Assembly (NCBI RefSeq): GCF_019668465.1 | Contig: NZ_AP024828.1 | Span: 4,216,001 to 4,280,000 of the forward strand | Direction: 5' to 3' | DNA from: Mycobacterium senriense | GTDB lineage: Bacteria; Actinomycetota; Actinomycetes; Mycobacteriales; Mycobacteriaceae | Length of the DNA: 64,000 bases | In this document: positions 1-11,288 of the stretch, one piece after another | Layout of the letters: each line of letters begins with the position of its first letter | Numbering within the stretch: position 1 is the first letter of the stretch | Translations under genes and position numbers: made by a program | The notes under the pieces: model-generated | The model's database searches: none | What the model was told of the DNA's origin: nothing | Seen by the model: the letters and a program-made list of their open reading frames with translations, nothing else

Positions 1-2
1 TC

Positions 3-776
3 GACCTGACCCCCGACGAGGCGGCGGCGGTGGCCGTGGCGACCCAGTTGTGGGAGTCACCGGAACTCATCACCGCGACCCAGGGCGCGCTGCTCAAACT
101 GCGCGCGGCCGGCGTCGACGTCGATCCGGACGCGCCGGTCGCCATCGCGTCGCCGGCCGGGGTGCCGGGCCTGCGGGGGTCGGAGGAGGTCCTCGGAATC
201 CTGTTGTCGGCCATCGATTCCCGCCAGGCCGTGCAGTTTCCGCACCGGCCGTCCCGGGCCGAGCCGTACGCCACCCGCACCGTCGAGCCCTGGGGCGTGG
301 TAACCGAGAAGGGCCGTTGGTACCTGGTGGGCCACGACCGCGACCGCGACGCGACCCGCACCTTCCGTCTCTCCCGGATCGGCCCGGACGTCACACCGAT
401 CGGCCCGCCGGGCACCGTCACCGTGCCGAAAGACGTTGACCTGCGCAAGATCGTGGCCCAGACCGTCACCGACGTGTCGGCGCCGACCGTCGGACAGGCC
501 CGGGTATGGGTGGCCGACGGGCGGGCCACCGCGCTACGGCGTGCCGGCAGGCCCGTCGAAGCGCGCCAATTCGGCGGTCGCGGCGGCGAGGTGATCGAGC
601 TCGACATCAGGTCCGCCGATCAGCTGGCCCGTGACATCGCCGGCTACGGAGCCGACGCCCTGGTGCTCGAACCGCAGTCGCTGCGCGACGACGTGCTCGC
701 CCGGCTGCGCGCGCATGCGGGCGCGGACGCCGTCGGTGCGGGGCAACCGCCTGGCCGCGGGGGAGTGTCCGCATGA
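3..776 (+). CDS. pafB: PafB, WYL-domain transcriptional regulator (5' truncated by window edge)
   Basis: The reading frame is open to the left edge, so the N-terminal helix-turn-helix part lies outside the window and the GTG at 30 is internal. What remains is a WYL domain: the signature WYLVGHDRDR sits near position 320, followed by the arginine-rich TFRLSRI strand. A C-terminal WCX-like region follows. The stop overlaps the start of the next gene (ATGA at 773-776), so the two are translationally coupled. In mycobacteria PafB and PafC form a heteromeric activator of the LexA-independent DNA-damage response, and they lie next to the Pup-ligase gene pafA. pafA would be expected just upstream of this window. 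Assignment is firm because gene order and the partner gene agree. Confidence 0.93.
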   Translation, partial: DLTPDEAAAVAVATQLWESPELITATQGALLKLRAAGVDVDPDAPVAIASPAGVPGLRGSEEVLGILLSAIDSRQAVQFPHRPSRAEPYATRTVEPWGVVTEKGRWYLVGHDRDRDATRTFRLSRIGPDVTPIGPPGTVTVPKDVDLRKIVAQTVTDVSAPTVGQARVWVADGRATALRRAGRPVEARQFGGRGGEVIELDIRSADQLARDIAGYGADALVLEPQSLRDDVLARLRAHAGADAVGAGQPPGRGGVSA

Positions 777-1741
777 CCCCCATCTCCACCCGCCTGATCC
801 GGCTGCTCAACATGGTGCCGTATTTCCAGGCCAATCCGCGGGTCACCCGGGCCAAGGCCGCCGCCGATCTCGGCGTCTCGGCCAAGCAGCTGGAAGAAGA
901 CCTCAACCAGCTGTGGATGTGCGGTCTGCCCGGCTATTTCCCCGGCGACCTCATCGATTTCCAGTTCTCCGGGGACACCATCGAGGTGACGTTCTCCGCG
1001 GGCATCGACCGCCCGCTAAGGCTCACCTCGCCGGAGGCCACCGGACTGCTGGTGGCGTTGCGTGCGCTGGCCGACATCCCCGGCGTCGTCGACCCGGAAG
1101 CTGCGCGCAGCGCCATCGCCAAGATCGAGGGTGCTGCGGGAGCCCTCGGACACGACGCCACCCATGCGGCGTCGGCCGTCGACGAGCCCGCGCCGGTGGA
1201 GAACCGCGCCACTGCCGCGGTGCGCGCGGCCGTCCAGTCCAGGCACGCGCTGACCATCGACTACTACTCCGCCTCGCACGACACCCTGACCAGCCGGGTC
1301 GTCGACCCCATCCGGGTGCTGCTGATCGGCGGCCAAAGCTATCTAGAGGGCTGGTCGCGCGAGGCGGAAGGCGTTCGGTTGTTCCGTTTCGACCGGATCG
1401 TCGACGCCAGCGAGCTCGACGAGCCCGCCGCGCCGCCCGAGCCGGCGCTGCACGCCCCGCCGGACACCTCGCTCTTCGACGGCGATCCCGCGCTGCCGTC
1501 GGCCAAGCTGCGGGTGGCACCGGCGGCGTCCTGGATGCTCGAGTACTACCCCATGCGTGACGTGCGCGAATTGCCGGACGGATCGTGCGAAGCGGTGATG
1601 ACCTACGCCTCCGAGGACTGGATGACGCGGCTGGTGCTGGGCTTCGGGGCCGACGTGCAGGTGCTGCAGCCCGCGTCCCTGGCGCAGCGGGTGCGGGACG
1701 CCGCCGCGGCCGCCGTGACGTCCTACGAAGCCCTGAGCTGA
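773..1741 (+). CDS. pafC: PafC, WYL-domain transcriptional regulator
   Basis: This 322-residue protein is the second half of the PafBC regulator. The N-terminus (residues about 5-55) is a winged-helix region with a DLGVSAKQLEEDL recognition segment. A WYL-type ligand-sensing domain lies around residues 155-215 (SYLEGWSREAEG and LFRFDRI), and a WCX-like tail follows. It starts at the ATG inside the pafB stop (4-bp overlap). PafBC is known to bind promoters of DNA-repair genes and to respond to single-stranded DNA produced by damage. Nothing in this copy departs from the family. About 100 bp separate it from tatA, and that gap carries tatA's ribosome binding site. Confidence 0.93.
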   Translation: MTPISTRLIRLLNMVPYFQANPRVTRAKAAADLGVSAKQLEEDLNQLWMCGLPGYFPGDLIDFQFSGDTIEVTFSAGIDRPLRLTSPEATGLLVALRALADIPGVVDPEAARSAIAKIEGAAGALGHDATHAASAVDEPAPVENRATAAVRAAVQSRHALTIDYYSASHDTLTSRVVDPIRVLLIGGQSYLEGWSREAEGVRLFRFDRIVDASELDEPAAPPEPALHAPPDTSLFDGDPALPSAKLRVAPAASWMLEYYPMRDVRELPDGSCEAVMTYASEDWMTRLVLGFGADVQVLQPASLAQRVRDAAAAAVTSYEALS

Positions 1742-1841
1742 TAAAAGCCGAGGCGACATGGTCCACCGCGGCGCGGCGCGGGCCCGCCGCCACATGCCGC
1801 TACTGCGGTAGCATTCGGGTGAATGTCTGGAGGTAATCAAA

Positions 1842-2120
1842 GTGGGCAGTCTTAGTCCGTGGCACTGGGCGATCCTCGCGGTTGTGGTGATCTTGCTGTT
1901 CGGTGCCAAGAAGCTCCCCGATGCGGCGCGTTCGTTGGGTAAGTCGATGCGGATCTTCAAGTCCGAGCTCCGCGAAATGCAGACGGAGAACAAGGCGGAA
2001 ACGTCGGCCTTGGGGACCCAGGGCGAGGCCTCCTCGGCGAACCCCACTCCCGTGCAGTCGCAACGGGTCGACGCGCCGACGCCCAGCGAGCAGGGGCACA
2101 GCGAAGCACGTCCGGCATAG
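1842..2120 (+). CDS. tatA: Sec-independent translocase subunit TatA
   Basis: This 92-residue pore-forming subunit of the twin-arginine translocase exports folded proteins across the inner membrane. The N-terminal membrane helix ([20 protein letters not shown]) is followed by the FGAKKLPD hinge, an amphipathic helix containing [13 protein letters not shown], and a polar unstructured tail. The start is GTG at 1842, fixed by a strong GGAGGT Shine-Dalgarno at 1829-1834 with 7-nt spacing. It lies directly upstream of tatC, the usual mycobacterial arrangement. TatB is encoded elsewhere in mycobacterial genomes. Confidence 0.96.
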   Translation: MGSLSPWHWAILAVVVILLFGAKKLPDAARSLGKSMRIFKSELREMQTENKAETSALGTQGEASSANPTPVQSQRVDAPTPSEQGHSEARPA

Positions 2121-2164
2121 CCGCCATCATCGTCGCGCTGCCCGAGCGCCACTGACCGAGCATC

Positions 2165-3121
2165 GTGAGAGTCTTCAAGGTTTCAGCGCGCACTTCCGGC
2201 CTGCTGAGGCGCCTCAACCCTCGTAACCGGCGCAGCCGAACCAACCCGGATGCGACCATGTCGCTGGTCGACCATCTGACCGAGCTGCGCACCCGGCTGC
2301 TGATCTCGCTGGCCGCGATCCTGGTGACCACGATCTTCGGGTTCGTCTGGTACTCGCATTCGATCTTCGGGCTGGAAAGCCTGGGCGAGTGGCTGCGGCA
2401 CCCCTACTGTTCGCTGCCGCGGTCGGCGCGCGCGGAGATCAGCCCCGGTGGGCAATGCCGGCTGCTGGCCACCGCGCCGTTCGACCAGTTCATGCTGCGG
2501 CTCAAGGTGGGGCTGACGGCCGGGGTGGTGCTGGCCTGCCCGGTGTGGTTCTACCAGCTGTGGGCGTTCATCACGCCCGGCCTGTACCAGAAGGAACGCC
2601 GCTTCGCGGTCGCGTTCGTCATCCCCGCCGTGGTCCTGTTCGTCGTCGGCGCGGTGCTGGCCTACTTCGTACTGGCCAAGGCGCTGGGCTTCCTCCTGAC
2701 CGTCGGCAGCGACGTCCAGGTGACCGCGCTGTCCGGCGACCGGTATTTCGGCTTTCTGATCAACCTGCTGGTGGTCTTCGGCGTCAGCTTCGAATTCCCG
2801 CTGCTGATCGTCATGCTCAACACCATCGGCGTGCTGCCCTACGAGCGGCTCAAGGCGTGGCGGCGCGGCCTGATCTTCGCGATGTTCGCGTTCGCGGCGA
2901 TCTTCACCCCCGGATCCGACCCGTTTTCGATGACCGCGCTCGGTTTGGCGCTGTCCGTCCTCCTGGAGTTGGCCATCCAGATCTCCCGGCTGCATGACAG
3001 ACGGAAGGCCAAACGTGAAGCCCAGGCCGTGATTCCCGACGACGAAGCCTCGGTCATCGAACCGCCCACCGCGATACCGGAGCCGTCGTTCACCGCCGGG
3101 CAACACGACGATGTCACCTGA
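2165..3121 (+). CDS. tatC: Sec-independent translocase subunit TatC
   Basis: This 318-residue multispanning membrane protein recognises twin-arginine signal peptides. The conserved cytoplasmic N-terminal motif [15 protein letters not shown] is at about residues 30-45. Six hydrophobic segments follow, with the family-typical FEFPLL and [10 protein letters not shown] segments in the C-terminal half. The C-terminal tail is charged and acidic. The GTG at 2165 gives an N-terminus about 10 residues longer than I recall for M. tuberculosis, so a slightly later start is possible. The stop overlaps helY by 11 bp, suggesting one transcript tatA-tatC-helY. Confidence 0.95.
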   Translation: MRVFKVSARTSGLLRRLNPRNRRSRTNPDATMSLVDHLTELRTRLLISLAAILVTTIFGFVWYSHSIFGLESLGEWLRHPYCSLPRSARAEISPGGQCRLLATAPFDQFMLRLKVGLTAGVVLACPVWFYQLWAFITPGLYQKERRFAVAFVIPAVVLFVVGAVLAYFVLAKALGFLLTVGSDVQVTALSGDRYFGFLINLLVVFGVSFEFPLLIVMLNTIGVLPYERLKAWRRGLIFAMFAFAAIFTPGSDPFSMTALGLALSVLLELAIQISRLHDRRKAKREAQAVIPDDEASVIEPPTAIPEPSFTAGQHDDVT

Positions 3122-5897
3122 TCCCTCGCCGCCCCCTGACGTGACGGAGCTGGTGGAGCTCGCCCGGTTCACCGCCGAATTACCCTTCGCGCTCGACAAC
3201 TTTCAGCGGCGGGCGTGCGCGGCGCTCGAGCGAGGCCACGGCGTGCTGGTCTGCGCGCCCACCGGTGCCGGCAAGACGGTGGTGGGGGAATTCGCCGTGC
3301 ACCTGGCGCTGGCGTCCGGGGGCAAGTGCTTCTACACCACGCCGCTGAAAGCGCTGAGCAACCAGAAGCACACCGACCTCACGGCGCGCTACGGCCGCGA
3401 CCGCATCGGCCTGCTCACCGGCGACATGTCGGTGAACGCCGATGCGCCCGTGGTGATCATGACCACCGAAGTGCTGCGCAACATGCTCTACGCCGATTCG
3501 CCTGCGCTCCACGGGCTTTCGTATGTGGTGATGGACGAGGTGCATTTCCTCGCCGACCGGATGCGCGGCCCGGTGTGGGAGGAGGTGATCCTGCACCTGC
3601 CCGACGAGGTGCGGGTGGTCAGCCTCTCGGCGACGGTCAGCAACGCCGAGGAATTCGGCGGCTGGATCCAGACCGTACGCGGCGACACGACGGTCGTGGT
3701 CGACGAGCACCGGCCGGTGCCGCTTTGGCAACACGTGTTGGTGGGCAAGCGTCTGCTGGATCTGTTCGATTACGACAACGAAAAACCGGCCGCGGATCGT
3801 CAGCCGCGCGTCAATCCCGAACTGCTGCGCTATATTTCGCACCGCCGCGAGGCGGACCGCATGGCCGACTGGCAACCCCGGCGCCGTGGCACCGGGCGGC
3901 CGTCACGTCCCCGCTTCTACCGGACGCCGTCGCGGCCGGACGTGATCGCCGGCCTCGACTCCGAGGGACTGCTGCCGGCGATCACGTTCGTGTTCTCCCG
4001 TGCCGGTTGCGACGCCGCCGTCCAGCAGTGCCTTCGCTCGCCCCTGCAGCTGACCACCCAGGAGGAGCGCGCACAGATCGCCGAGGTGATCGAGCACCGA
4101 TGCGGCGATCTGGCCGACGCCGACCTGGGCGTGTTGGGCTACTACGAGTGGCGCGAGGGGCTGCTGCGCGGTCTGGCGGCCCACCACGCCGGGATGCTGC
4201 CCGTCTTCCGCCACACGGTCGAGGAACTGTTCACCGCCGGACTGGTCAGGGCCGTGTTCGCCACCGAGACGTTGGCGCTCGGGATCAACATGCCCGCCCG
4301 CACGGTGGTGCTCGAGCGGTTGGTGAAGTTCAACGGCGAGCAGCACGTGCCGCTGACACCGGGGGAGTACACGCAGCTCACTGGCCGCGCCGGGCGGCGG
4401 GGCATCGACGTCGAGGGCCACGCGGTGGTGCTGTGGAATCCCACCGAGGAAACCACCGAGCCGTCGGCGGTGGCCGGGCTGGCCTCCACCCGCACCTTCC
4501 CGCTGCGCAGCTCGTTCGCCCCGTCGTACAACATGACGATCAACCTGGTCCAGCAGATGGATCCCGAGCAGGCGCATCGGTTGCTGGAGCAGTCATTCGC
4601 GCAGTATCAGGCCGACCGCTCCGTGGTCGGGCTGGTGCGCGGCATCGAGCGCGGCACCGCGATGCTCGACGAGATCGCCGCCGAGCTCGGCGGGCCCAGG
4701 GCGCCGATCCTCGAATACGCGCGGATGCGGGCACGCATCAGCGAGATGGAGCGCGCACAGTCGCGCGCGTCCCGGCTGCAGCGACGGCAGGCCGCGAGCG
4801 ACGCGCTGGCCGCACTGCGCCGCGGCGACATCATCAACATCACCCACGGCCGCCGCGGCGGCTTGGCCGTGGTGCTGGAATCAGCCCGCGACAGCTCCGA
4901 CCCGCGACCGTTGGTGCTCACCGAAAACCGTTGGGCGGGAAGGATTTCGACGGCTGATTACTCGGGCGCGTCCGCACCGGTCGGTTCGATGTCACTGCCC
5001 AAGCGGATCGAACATCGTCAACCCCGGGTCCGGCGCGATCTGGCGTCGGCGCTGCGATCGGCCGCCGCCGGATTGACCATCCCGGCCCGGCGCCGCGGCG
5101 GCAGCGGGGACTCCGACGGCGAATTCCACGATCCCGAGCTGGCGTCGTTACGTGAACAACTGCGCCGGCACCCGTCGCACAACACGCCCGGCCTGGAGGC
5201 ACAAGTGCGGCAGGCCGAGCGCTATCTGCGGATCGAACGGGACAACGCGCAATTGGAGAAAAAGGTTGCGGCGGCCACTAATTCACTGGCCCGGACCTTC
5301 GACCGGATCGTCGGGTTGCTCACCGAGCGCGGCTTCATCGAAGGGCGCGACGGCGATCCTCGCGTCACCGACGACGGCCGGCTGCTCGCGCGCATCTACA
5401 GCGAAAGCGACCTGTTAATCGCCGAATGCCTGCGCACCGGCACGTGGTCGGGGTTGAAGCCGGCCGAGCTGGCGGCGGTGGTCTCGACGGTGCTCTACGA
5501 AACCCGGGGTGGGGAGGGGCCTGGGGCGGGTTTCGCGGCCGACGCGCCGACCCAGCAAGTGCGGCAGGCGCTGCAGCAGACGTCGCGGCTGTCGATGGCG
5601 CTGCGCGCCGATGAGCAAACGCACCACATCGCCCCGAGCCGCGAACCCGACGACGGCTTCGTCAACGTCATCTACCGCTGGGCCAGGACCGGAGATCTGG
5701 CCTCGGCGCTGGCGGCCGCCGACCCGGCCGGCACCGGATCGCCGCTGCTCGCGGGGGATTTCGTGCGGTGGTGCCGTCAGGTGCTCGACCTGCTGGACCA
5801 GGTCCGCAACGCCGCTCCGGACGCGGAGTTACGGGCCACCGCCAAGCGGGCCATCAATGACATTCGGCGCGGCGTCGTCGCAGTTGACGCCGGGTAG
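3111..5897 (+). CDS. helY: HelY, Ski2/Mtr4-like DEVH-box RNA helicase
   Basis: This 928-residue superfamily-2 ATP-dependent helicase is probably involved in RNA processing or turnover. Walker A (APTGAGKT) has its lysine at residue 55, and the DEVH box begins at D142 (MDEVHFL). The SAT motif ([11 protein letters not shown]) is motif III. Motif VI is [10 protein letters not shown], near position 4380. The C-terminal third carries a DSHCT-like region characteristic of the Ski2/Mtr4 group, with a positively charged insert around position 5090. The ATG lies inside tatC (11-bp overlap). The physiological substrate in mycobacteria is not established; the family assignment is secure. Confidence 0.93.
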   Translation: MSPDPSPPPDVTELVELARFTAELPFALDNFQRRACAALERGHGVLVCAPTGAGKTVVGEFAVHLALASGGKCFYTTPLKALSNQKHTDLTARYGRDRIGLLTGDMSVNADAPVVIMTTEVLRNMLYADSPALHGLSYVVMDEVHFLADRMRGPVWEEVILHLPDEVRVVSLSATVSNAEEFGGWIQTVRGDTTVVVDEHRPVPLWQHVLVGKRLLDLFDYDNEKPAADRQPRVNPELLRYISHRREADRMADWQPRRRGTGRPSRPRFYRTPSRPDVIAGLDSEGLLPAITFVFSRAGCDAAVQQCLRSPLQLTTQEERAQIAEVIEHRCGDLADADLGVLGYYEWREGLLRGLAAHHAGMLPVFRHTVEELFTAGLVRAVFATETLALGINMPARTVVLERLVKFNGEQHVPLTPGEYTQLTGRAGRRGIDVEGHAVVLWNPTEETTEPSAVAGLASTRTFPLRSSFAPSYNMTINLVQQMDPEQAHRLLEQSFAQYQADRSVVGLVRGIERGTAMLDEIAAELGGPRAPILEYARMRARISEMERAQSRASRLQRRQAASDALAALRRGDIINITHGRRGGLAVVLESARDSSDPRPLVLTENRWAGRISTADYSGASAPVGSMSLPKRIEHRQPRVRRDLASALRSAAAGLTIPARRRGGSGDSDGEFHDPELASLREQLRRHPSHNTPGLEAQVRQAERYLRIERDNAQLEKKVAAATNSLARTFDRIVGLLTERGFIEGRDGDPRVTDDGRLLARIYSESDLLIAECLRTGTWSGLKPAELAAVVSTVLYETRGGEGPGAGFAADAPTQQVRQALQQTSRLSMALRADEQTHHIAPSREPDDGFVNVIYRWARTGDLASALAAADPAGTGSPLLAGDFVRWCRQVLDLLDQVRNAAPDAELRATAKRAINDIRRGVVAVDAG

Positions 5898-5956
5898 GCT
5901 AGGCCGGAGCTACCGTTAAGCGCCGATAGTTGATACACAAGGGCTGAGGGAGAAAG

Positions 5957-6721
5957 ATGAGCGGACCGCAGGGATCGGACCAGCAGTGGAAACCGCCTGG
6001 TCAGGGTCAAGGTAGCGATCACTCGTCAGACCCGACCCAGGCCGCACCGACCTGGAACGAGCAGTCGAATCAGGAGACGTCGTGGCAGGCTCCGGCCTAC
6101 ACGCCGCCCGCCGACTACCCGCAGTACCAGCAGCCAGCCGAACAGGCGTACCCGCAGCAGTACCCCCAGCAGCAGCCGGGCTACGTGCAGCCCGGGCAGT
6201 ACGGTCAGCCCGGCCAATATGGCCAGCCGGGCCAATACGCTCAGCCGGGTCAGTATGGCCAGCCGGGCCAGTACCCGCAGCCGGGTCAGTATGGCCAGCC
6301 GGGCCAGTACCCGCAGCCCGGTCAGTACGGCCAGCCGGGCCAGTATCCGCAGCAGTACCCCGGCTACGAGCAGCCCGGCAAGAAGCGACCGGTCGGATTG
6401 ATCGCCGGCGTGGGCGGCGCGATCGCCTTTCTGCTCATCGCGGTCGTGCTGGTGCTCGGCTTCTGGCAGCCCGGGTTCTTCGTCACCACCAAGCTGGACG
6501 TCAACAAGGCGCAGGCGGGGGTCCAGCAGGTTCTCAGCGACGAAACCAACGGCTACGGCGCGAAGAACGTCCAGAACGTCAAGTGCAACCACGGCCAGAA
6601 CCCCACCGTCAAAAAGGGCGGGACGTTCGACTGCGACGTCAGCATCGACGGCGCGCCCAAGCACGTCACGGTGACCTTTCAGGACAACAAGGGCACCTAC
6701 GAGGTCGGCCGGCCGCAGTAG
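5957..6721 (+). CDS. Pro/Gln/Tyr-rich membrane-anchored DUF4333-type protein (Rv2091c-like)
   Basis: This 254-residue protein has three parts. Residues 1-140 are a low-complexity cytoplasmic region dominated by [12 protein letters not shown] repeats. A single transmembrane helix ([20 protein letters not shown]) covers about residues 147-168. An extracytoplasmic domain of about 80 residues carries two cysteines (KCNHG and FDCDV), typical of the mycobacterial DUF4333 fold. A GAGGGAGA-like Shine-Dalgarno (near 5947) precedes the ATG. Its position after helY matches Rv2091c. The function is unknown. Proline/glutamine-rich tails of this type often act as cytoplasmic interaction platforms, but that is inference. 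Confidence 0.85.
   Translation: MSGPQGSDQQWKPPGQGQGSDHSSDPTQAAPTWNEQSNQETSWQAPAYTPPADYPQYQQPAEQAYPQQYPQQQPGYVQPGQYGQPGQYGQPGQYAQPGQYGQPGQYPQPGQYGQPGQYPQPGQYGQPGQYPQQYPGYEQPGKKRPVGLIAGVGGAIAFLLIAVVLVLGFWQPGFFVTTKLDVNKAQAGVQQVLSDETNGYGAKNVQNVKCNHGQNPTVKKGGTFDCDVSIDGAPKHVTVTFQDNKGTYEVGRPQ
6187..6360 (+). repeat. In-frame [12 protein letters not shown]-encoding tandem repeats
   Basis: A degenerate run of 15-18 bp units encodes alternating GQYGQP and GQYPQP within the N-terminal tail of the DUF4333-type protein. The units are nearly identical at the DNA level (for example ggccagccgggccagta recurs). Copy-number change by slippage between strains is therefore likely without loss of frame. Confidence 0.85.
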
Positions 6722-6733
6722 CCGTCGGTCACG

Positions 6734-7699
6734 TCAGTTCGGCAGCGCGTCCAGGGCCTTCTGCAGGCGGCCGATCGACGAGCCGACACCCAGCTCCGTG
6801 GCCAGTTCGGCGGTGCGTCGTGGATCGGCGGCTACCAGCGGTAGTTCGTCGTCGGGCGTCGAGAAGGCGACCGGCGCGTCGGTGGCCACCCGCACCACTT
6901 TCCCGGCCGCCTCGATGTAATCCAGCGCGCCCAGCAGTTTCGCACGTATACCCTTGGCCATCTTCGACTTCGGGTCGTGAGCGACGGCCAGGATCTGTTC
7001 CAGCGAGCCGTGCTGGGCCAGCAGGGTGGCCGCGGTCTTCTCGCCGACGCCCGGGACCCCGGGAAGTCCGTCGGACGGATCGCCGCGCAGCAGGGCGAGC
7101 TCGGCATAGGCGGGGCCGGCCCTATCCACCGGCACGCCATAGTGTTCGGCGACCTCCTCGGGCCCGAACAGTGTGGCCTTGCTCAGCCCCCGGCCGAGGT
7201 AGAGCACCCGGACCGGGACGGGATCGTCCGACACCACCTGCAGCAGGTCGCGGTCACCGCTGACCACCACCACCGGATCCTTGCGTTCTTGCGCCGCCAG
7301 GGTGCCGAGCACGTCGTCGGCCTCGAAACCCTCCGCCCCGGCCGTCGGAATCCCGAACGCGTCAAGGAGTTCGGCGATCATGTCGATCTGGGGCGTCAGG
7401 TCGTCCGGGACTTCCTCGATGTCCGGCTCGTTCCGCGGCTCTTCCTCGGCCACCCGATGGGCCTTGTACGACGGGACGAGATCCACCCGGAACTGGGGAC
7501 GCCAATCGAGGTCCAGGCAGACGGCCAGCCGACGGGGCCGCTGCTGGTTGATCACTACGGCCACGGAGTCGATGAATCCCCGGACGGCGTTGACGGGCCG
7601 GCCGTCGGGTGCGGTGATCGAGGACGGCACCCCGAAGTAGGAGCGGAACCACATGCTGGCGCCATCGAGCAGCACGAGCGGTGATCGGGGTGCTGGCAT
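6734..7699 (-). CDS. Stand-alone 5'-3' exonuclease / flap nuclease (Rv2090-like)
   Basis: This 321-residue homologue of the N-terminal 5'-nuclease domain of DNA polymerase I lacks a polymerase domain. The start [16 protein letters not shown] carries the first metal-binding aspartate. The acidic clusters [12 protein letters not shown] and [12 protein letters not shown] are the two-metal catalytic centre. The helix-hairpin-helix [19 protein letters not shown] binds DNA. ATG at 7699 is preferred because upstream residues in the same frame are unlike the family, although a longer start is annotated in some relatives. It is divergent from pepE, with 60 bp between them holding both promoters. Its likely role is flap or RNA-primer removal alongside PolA. 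Confidence 0.88.
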   Translation of the reverse strand: MPAPRSPLVLLDGASMWFRSYFGVPSSITAPDGRPVNAVRGFIDSVAVVINQQRPRRLAVCLDLDWRPQFRVDLVPSYKAHRVAEEEPRNEPDIEEVPDDLTPQIDMIAELLDAFGIPTAGAEGFEADDVLGTLAAQERKDPVVVVSGDRDLLQVVSDDPVPVRVLYLGRGLSKATLFGPEEVAEHYGVPVDRAGPAYAELALLRGDPSDGLPGVPGVGEKTAATLLAQHGSLEQILAVAHDPKSKMAKGIRAKLLGALDYIEAAGKVVRVATDAPVAFSTPDDELPLVAADPRRTAELATELGVGSSIGRLQKALDALPN

Positions 7700-7759
7700 G
7701 CCGGTTATGGTCTCACGTCGCCGGGAGGCGACGCGCGATCGAGCATTAGCCTGGCTGCC

Positions 7760-8887
7760 ATGGAGTCTCACCGCTTCGACGCAGCAGTGTATGAGCGCCG
7801 CCTGACCGCGGCCGCCGCGGCGGCCGCCGACGCAGGCCTGGCCGGGCTGGTGATCACACCGGGGTACGACCTGCGCTACCTCGTCGGGTCGCGCGCCCAG
7901 ACCCTGGAACGGCTCACCGCGCTGGTGCTGCCGGCTTCCGGTGATCCGACGGTGGTGGTGCCGCGGCTGGAGTTGGCCTCGCTCAAGGAGTCTGCCATCG
8001 CCGAACTCGGCCTGGCGGTGCGGGATTGGGTCGACGGCGACAGCCCCTACGGTCTGGTGGGCGCCGCTCTGGGCGGTGGCCGCGCCGCGACCGCCGTCAC
8101 CGATGCCATGCCGGCGTTGCACCTGCTGCCGCTGGCCGCAGTGCTCGGCGTGCTGCCGGTTCTGGCCACCGATGTGTTGCGCACGCTGCGGATGGTCAAG
8201 GAGGAATGCGAGGTCGACGCCCTCCGCAAAGCCGGGGCGGCCATCGATCGGGTGCACGCCCGGGTGCCGGAGTTTCTGGTCCCGGGCCGCACCGAGGCCG
8301 ACGTGGCCGCCGACATCGCGGATGCCATTGTGGCCGAAGGGCATTCGGAGGTGGCCTTCATCATCGTCGGGTCCGGGCCGCACGGCGCCGACCCGCACCA
8401 CGGGTATTCGGATCGCGAACTTCGGGTCGGTGACATCGTCGTCGTCGATATCGGCGGCTCCTATGATCCCGGCTACAACTCCGACTCGACGCGCACTTAC
8501 AGCATCGGTGACCCGAACCCGGAAGTTGCTGAACAGTATTCGGTGCTGCAACGCGCCCAGCGCGCGGCGTATGACGCGGTGCGCCCGGGAGTGACGGCCG
8601 AGCAGGTCGACGCCGCCGCCCGTGACGTGTTGGCCGCCGAAGGGCTCGCCGAATATTTCGTGCACCGGACCGGGCACGGCATCGGCTTGTCGGTGCACGA
8701 AGAGCCCTACATCGTCGCCGGAAACGATCTGCCCCTGGCCGAAGGCATGGCCTTCTCCATCGAGCCGGGCATCTATTTCCCGGGGCGGTGGGGTGCGCGC
8801 ATCGAGGACATCGTCATCGTCACGCCCGATGGCGCCCTGGCCGTCAATAACCGGCCACACGAACTGATCGTGGTTCCGGTGGCTTGA
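7760..8887 (+). CDS. pepE: PepE, M24-family Xaa-Pro dipeptidase
   Basis: This 375-residue cytoplasmic metallopeptidase cleaves Xaa-Pro peptides. The N-terminal creatinase-like domain (about residues 10-140) precedes the pita-bread catalytic domain. All five expected metal ligands are visible: D230 (VVDIGG), D242 (NSDSTRT), H306 (RTGHGIG), E335 (SIEPGIY) and E349 (RIEDIV). Length is normal for the family. The stop region overlaps a possible TTG start of the next gene, so the downstream hydrolase may be co-transcribed. Confidence 0.93.
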   Translation: MESHRFDAAVYERRLTAAAAAAADAGLAGLVITPGYDLRYLVGSRAQTLERLTALVLPASGDPTVVVPRLELASLKESAIAELGLAVRDWVDGDSPYGLVGAALGGGRAATAVTDAMPALHLLPLAAVLGVLPVLATDVLRTLRMVKEECEVDALRKAGAAIDRVHARVPEFLVPGRTEADVAADIADAIVAEGHSEVAFIIVGSGPHGADPHHGYSDRELRVGDIVVVDIGGSYDPGYNSDSTRTYSIGDPNPEVAEQYSVLQRAQRAAYDAVRPGVTAEQVDAAARDVLAAEGLAEYFVHRTGHGIGLSVHEEPYIVAGNDLPLAEGMAFSIEPGIYFPGRWGARIEDIVIVTPDGALAVNNRPHELIVVPVA

Positions 8888-8919
8888 TCGACACGAGCCT
8901 CCTTCCGCGTAGGTTGGGG

Positions 8920-11199
8920 ATGGTGTCAATCCTGAATCTCTCGCTGCTCCCGATTCGCATTGCACGTCACGTCGCCCACGCGGTCTTGCACCCCACCGCA
9001 CCGGCTCCGGCACCCACGCCCGCGCCGCCGGCTGAGCTCATCGTGGTCGACGGGATGCCCGAGGGTGTGCCGCCGGCCGCTCGGCGCCCCGAGCCGCAGC
9101 TTCCCGCGCCCGCGGGATGGCCGTTCGGTGAGGAGTTCCCGCGCACGTGCGGCGCCGGACGCTTGGCCGGCGGTGCCCTGTTTTGGACCGACTTCCTCTA
9201 CGACGACCACGGCGCGACCGGCATCCCGATCGGCGACCTGAAAATTCAGGCGCCGCCGCGCGGAACCTACATCTATCCCGATGGGCCCGCGGCCGGCAAC
9301 GGCGCCGACATCTTCCGCGTCGCCATCGGGCTCACTGAGACCCACACCTGGTGGCGGATCGACTGGAACACCCTGCTGGATGCCGCAATTCCCGTCGCGC
9401 TGTTCACCTTTGACACGGGCCCCACCCGAACCGCGCCCGAAGACTGGCCCGCCGGAGCCGGCGTGCGCTCGAAGGGCATCGACACGGCCTTGCTGGTCAC
9501 GGGAAGCGGTGCCTCGCTGATCGATCTGGCCACTCAGGTCAGGACGCCGGTCGAACACAGCGTCGACATGCAGTCGCGGTCGTTCGTGGCGCAGGTCCCG
9601 CGGTCGCTGGCGGAGCCGACGGGGAGCTGGACGGTCCGCCTGGCCGCGGGGTTGGCCAACGCGGCGGGGGACGGGTTCGCCGACGTGTCCGCCCTGCACG
9701 GTGCGCTACCCGGGCAACCCAACGTCTACAACGCGGCCTTTCGCACCAATGAGCAGGAGCCGCCGCACCTGAACTTCTGGTCGGATGCCGCCCAGGCCGG
9801 CGCCCTGACACATGGCGACGTCTCCGAGTTCGCGCTGACGGTGCCGTGGGCCCGGCTGGCGGCCCGCGAAACCGCTCCCGAGCCGGTGATCACCGGCCCG
9901 TCGACCCGGTGGTACGTGTCGTCGGTCGAACTCGGCCAGGGCCTGGAACAAGGTTGGGCCGCCAACGACATCTTGAGCACCAAACCGCAATTCCTCGGTC
10001 GGGTGCAGCCGTATTCGATCTGCCTGCCGTCAAGCTATGCGCCGGGTCGCTCGCTGCCGCTGACCTTGCTGCTGCACTCCCTTTCGCTCGGGCAGAGCCA
10101 GTTCGCCGCGATCGACCCGCGGCTGCTGCACGAAGTGTGCGAGGGCCGCGACTCGGTGGTGGTCACGCCGTTGGCCCGGGGGCCGTCCACCTGGTACTTC
10201 GACACCGGTGAACTCGACGTCTGGGAAGTATGGGCGCGGGTTGCCGAACAACTGGGCACCGATCCCAATCGCACTGTGATCTCCGGCTATTCGATGGGCG
10301 GGTATGCGACCTACAAGTTGGGGCTGAGTTACCCGCAGGTGTTCTCGCAGGCGGTGGTGCTGGCGGGGCCGCCGGCGTGCGGCGTGCGCCTGCTGCCCCA
10401 CGTCGACATTCCCGCCGACCTTGATCTGGACTCACCCTGTGCCCGGGAGGGCGACACCTGGAAGCTGCTGGGGAACGCGCGATGGCTGCCGTACGTCATC
10501 GCCCACGGGCTGCTCGACGAACTGGTGCCGTTTGCCTCGGCCGCCGAGCAGGTGCTCGAGTTGGACCGGCTGGGCTACCGGCACCGGTTCAGTGTTTACC
10601 CGCTGGAGGATCACATCGCCTGGGTGTTCCAGGACAAGTTCGAGGATCCGATCTCGCACATGGGAACCGCTGTGCGCCAAGCGGATCCGGGACACATCAC
10701 GTTCGCTTGGTATCCGCAACTGGTGCGCGCCGATCTGGGTATCGGGCCCCACCAGGTGTGGTGGTTGTCGGAGCTGAGCGCCGATCCCGAGGTGACCGCG
10801 CGGCGTGGGGCCGTCGCCGAAGTCGACGCGCGCTCGTACGCGCGGCCGGATCCCGCGCACACCATTCGGCACCATCGCGGCGTCATACCAGGGTTTGAGC
10901 CAACGCCCGGGCTGTACAGCGAGCTGGACTGGCAAGTGGGACGCCCCGTCGGCTCGCTGCCGTACCTGACGTTGCGCCTCAAGGGGGTTGCCGGTCTGAG
11001 GGTCGACATCGCGCGCGCCGGGCTGGCCTCGTTGCCGAAGTCGACCATCACGGTGTCCACCGATGTCGCCGCCCAGATCACGCTCGGTGGCTTGCCTGCG
11101 GCGGTTGATGTGCAGCTCGATGGGGAACCGGCCGGGCCGACCGTCACGGTGTCGCCTGGGCGGCATCGCATCACGTTGACGGCGAATGTTGGCGAATGA
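8920..11199 (+). CDS. Large two-domain alpha/beta hydrolase (esterase/peptidase-like)
   Basis: This is a protein of about 759 residues. The N-terminal 350 residues have a beta-rich character ([17 protein letters not shown]) that loosely recalls glucodextranase-type C-terminal modules; this is a weak similarity judgement. From about residue 355 there is an alpha/beta hydrolase resembling PHB-depolymerase/prolyl-oligopeptidase-like esterases. The nucleophile motif GYSMGG has Ser458, the acid is probably Asp533 (GLLDELVP), and the His is H565 (EDHIAW). The last 110 residues are another beta-rich module. The N-terminus is hydrophobic ([13 protein letters not shown]) and then proline-rich, compatible with export. 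ATG 8920 is chosen; GTG 8923 and TTG 8884 (overlapping the pepE stop) are alternatives. The substrate is unknown, and I recall no M. tuberculosis gene in this position. Confidence 0.75.
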   Translation: MVSILNLSLLPIRIARHVAHAVLHPTAPAPAPTPAPPAELIVVDGMPEGVPPAARRPEPQLPAPAGWPFGEEFPRTCGAGRLAGGALFWTDFLYDDHGATGIPIGDLKIQAPPRGTYIYPDGPAAGNGADIFRVAIGLTETHTWWRIDWNTLLDAAIPVALFTFDTGPTRTAPEDWPAGAGVRSKGIDTALLVTGSGASLIDLATQVRTPVEHSVDMQSRSFVAQVPRSLAEPTGSWTVRLAAGLANAAGDGFADVSALHGALPGQPNVYNAAFRTNEQEPPHLNFWSDAAQAGALTHGDVSEFALTVPWARLAARETAPEPVITGPSTRWYVSSVELGQGLEQGWAANDILSTKPQFLGRVQPYSICLPSSYAPGRSLPLTLLLHSLSLGQSQFAAIDPRLLHEVCEGRDSVVVTPLARGPSTWYFDTGELDVWEVWARVAEQLGTDPNRTVISGYSMGGYATYKLGLSYPQVFSQAVVLAGPPACGVRLLPHVDIPADLDLDSPCAREGDTWKLLGNARWLPYVIAHGLLDELVPFASAAEQVLELDRLGYRHRFSVYPLEDHIAWVFQDKFEDPISHMGTAVRQADPGHITFAWYPQLVRADLGIGPHQVWWLSELSADPEVTARRGAVAEVDARSYARPDPAHTIRHHRGVIPGFEPTPGLYSELDWQVGRPVGSLPYLTLRLKGVAGLRVDIARAGLASLPKSTITVSTDVAAQITLGGLPAAVDVQLDGEPAGPTVTVSPGRHRITLTANVGE

Positions 11200-11288
11200 G
11201 TTGTCGTGCTGGGTGATCGTGGCTAGCTTGGCGAAGCGATCTTTGGGTGAATAGCGGCGACGGGCGGACCTGAGCGAAAATTCCGCAC

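Noticed and set aside
6187..6360. CRISPR-like repeat array
   Set aside because: The repeats are short, contiguous, in frame with a coding sequence and have no spacers.
7700..9013. N-terminal extension of the 5'-3' exonuclease frame to 759 codons
   Set aside because: The extension runs antisense across pepE and has no nuclease-like residues. The family begins near the ATG at 7699.
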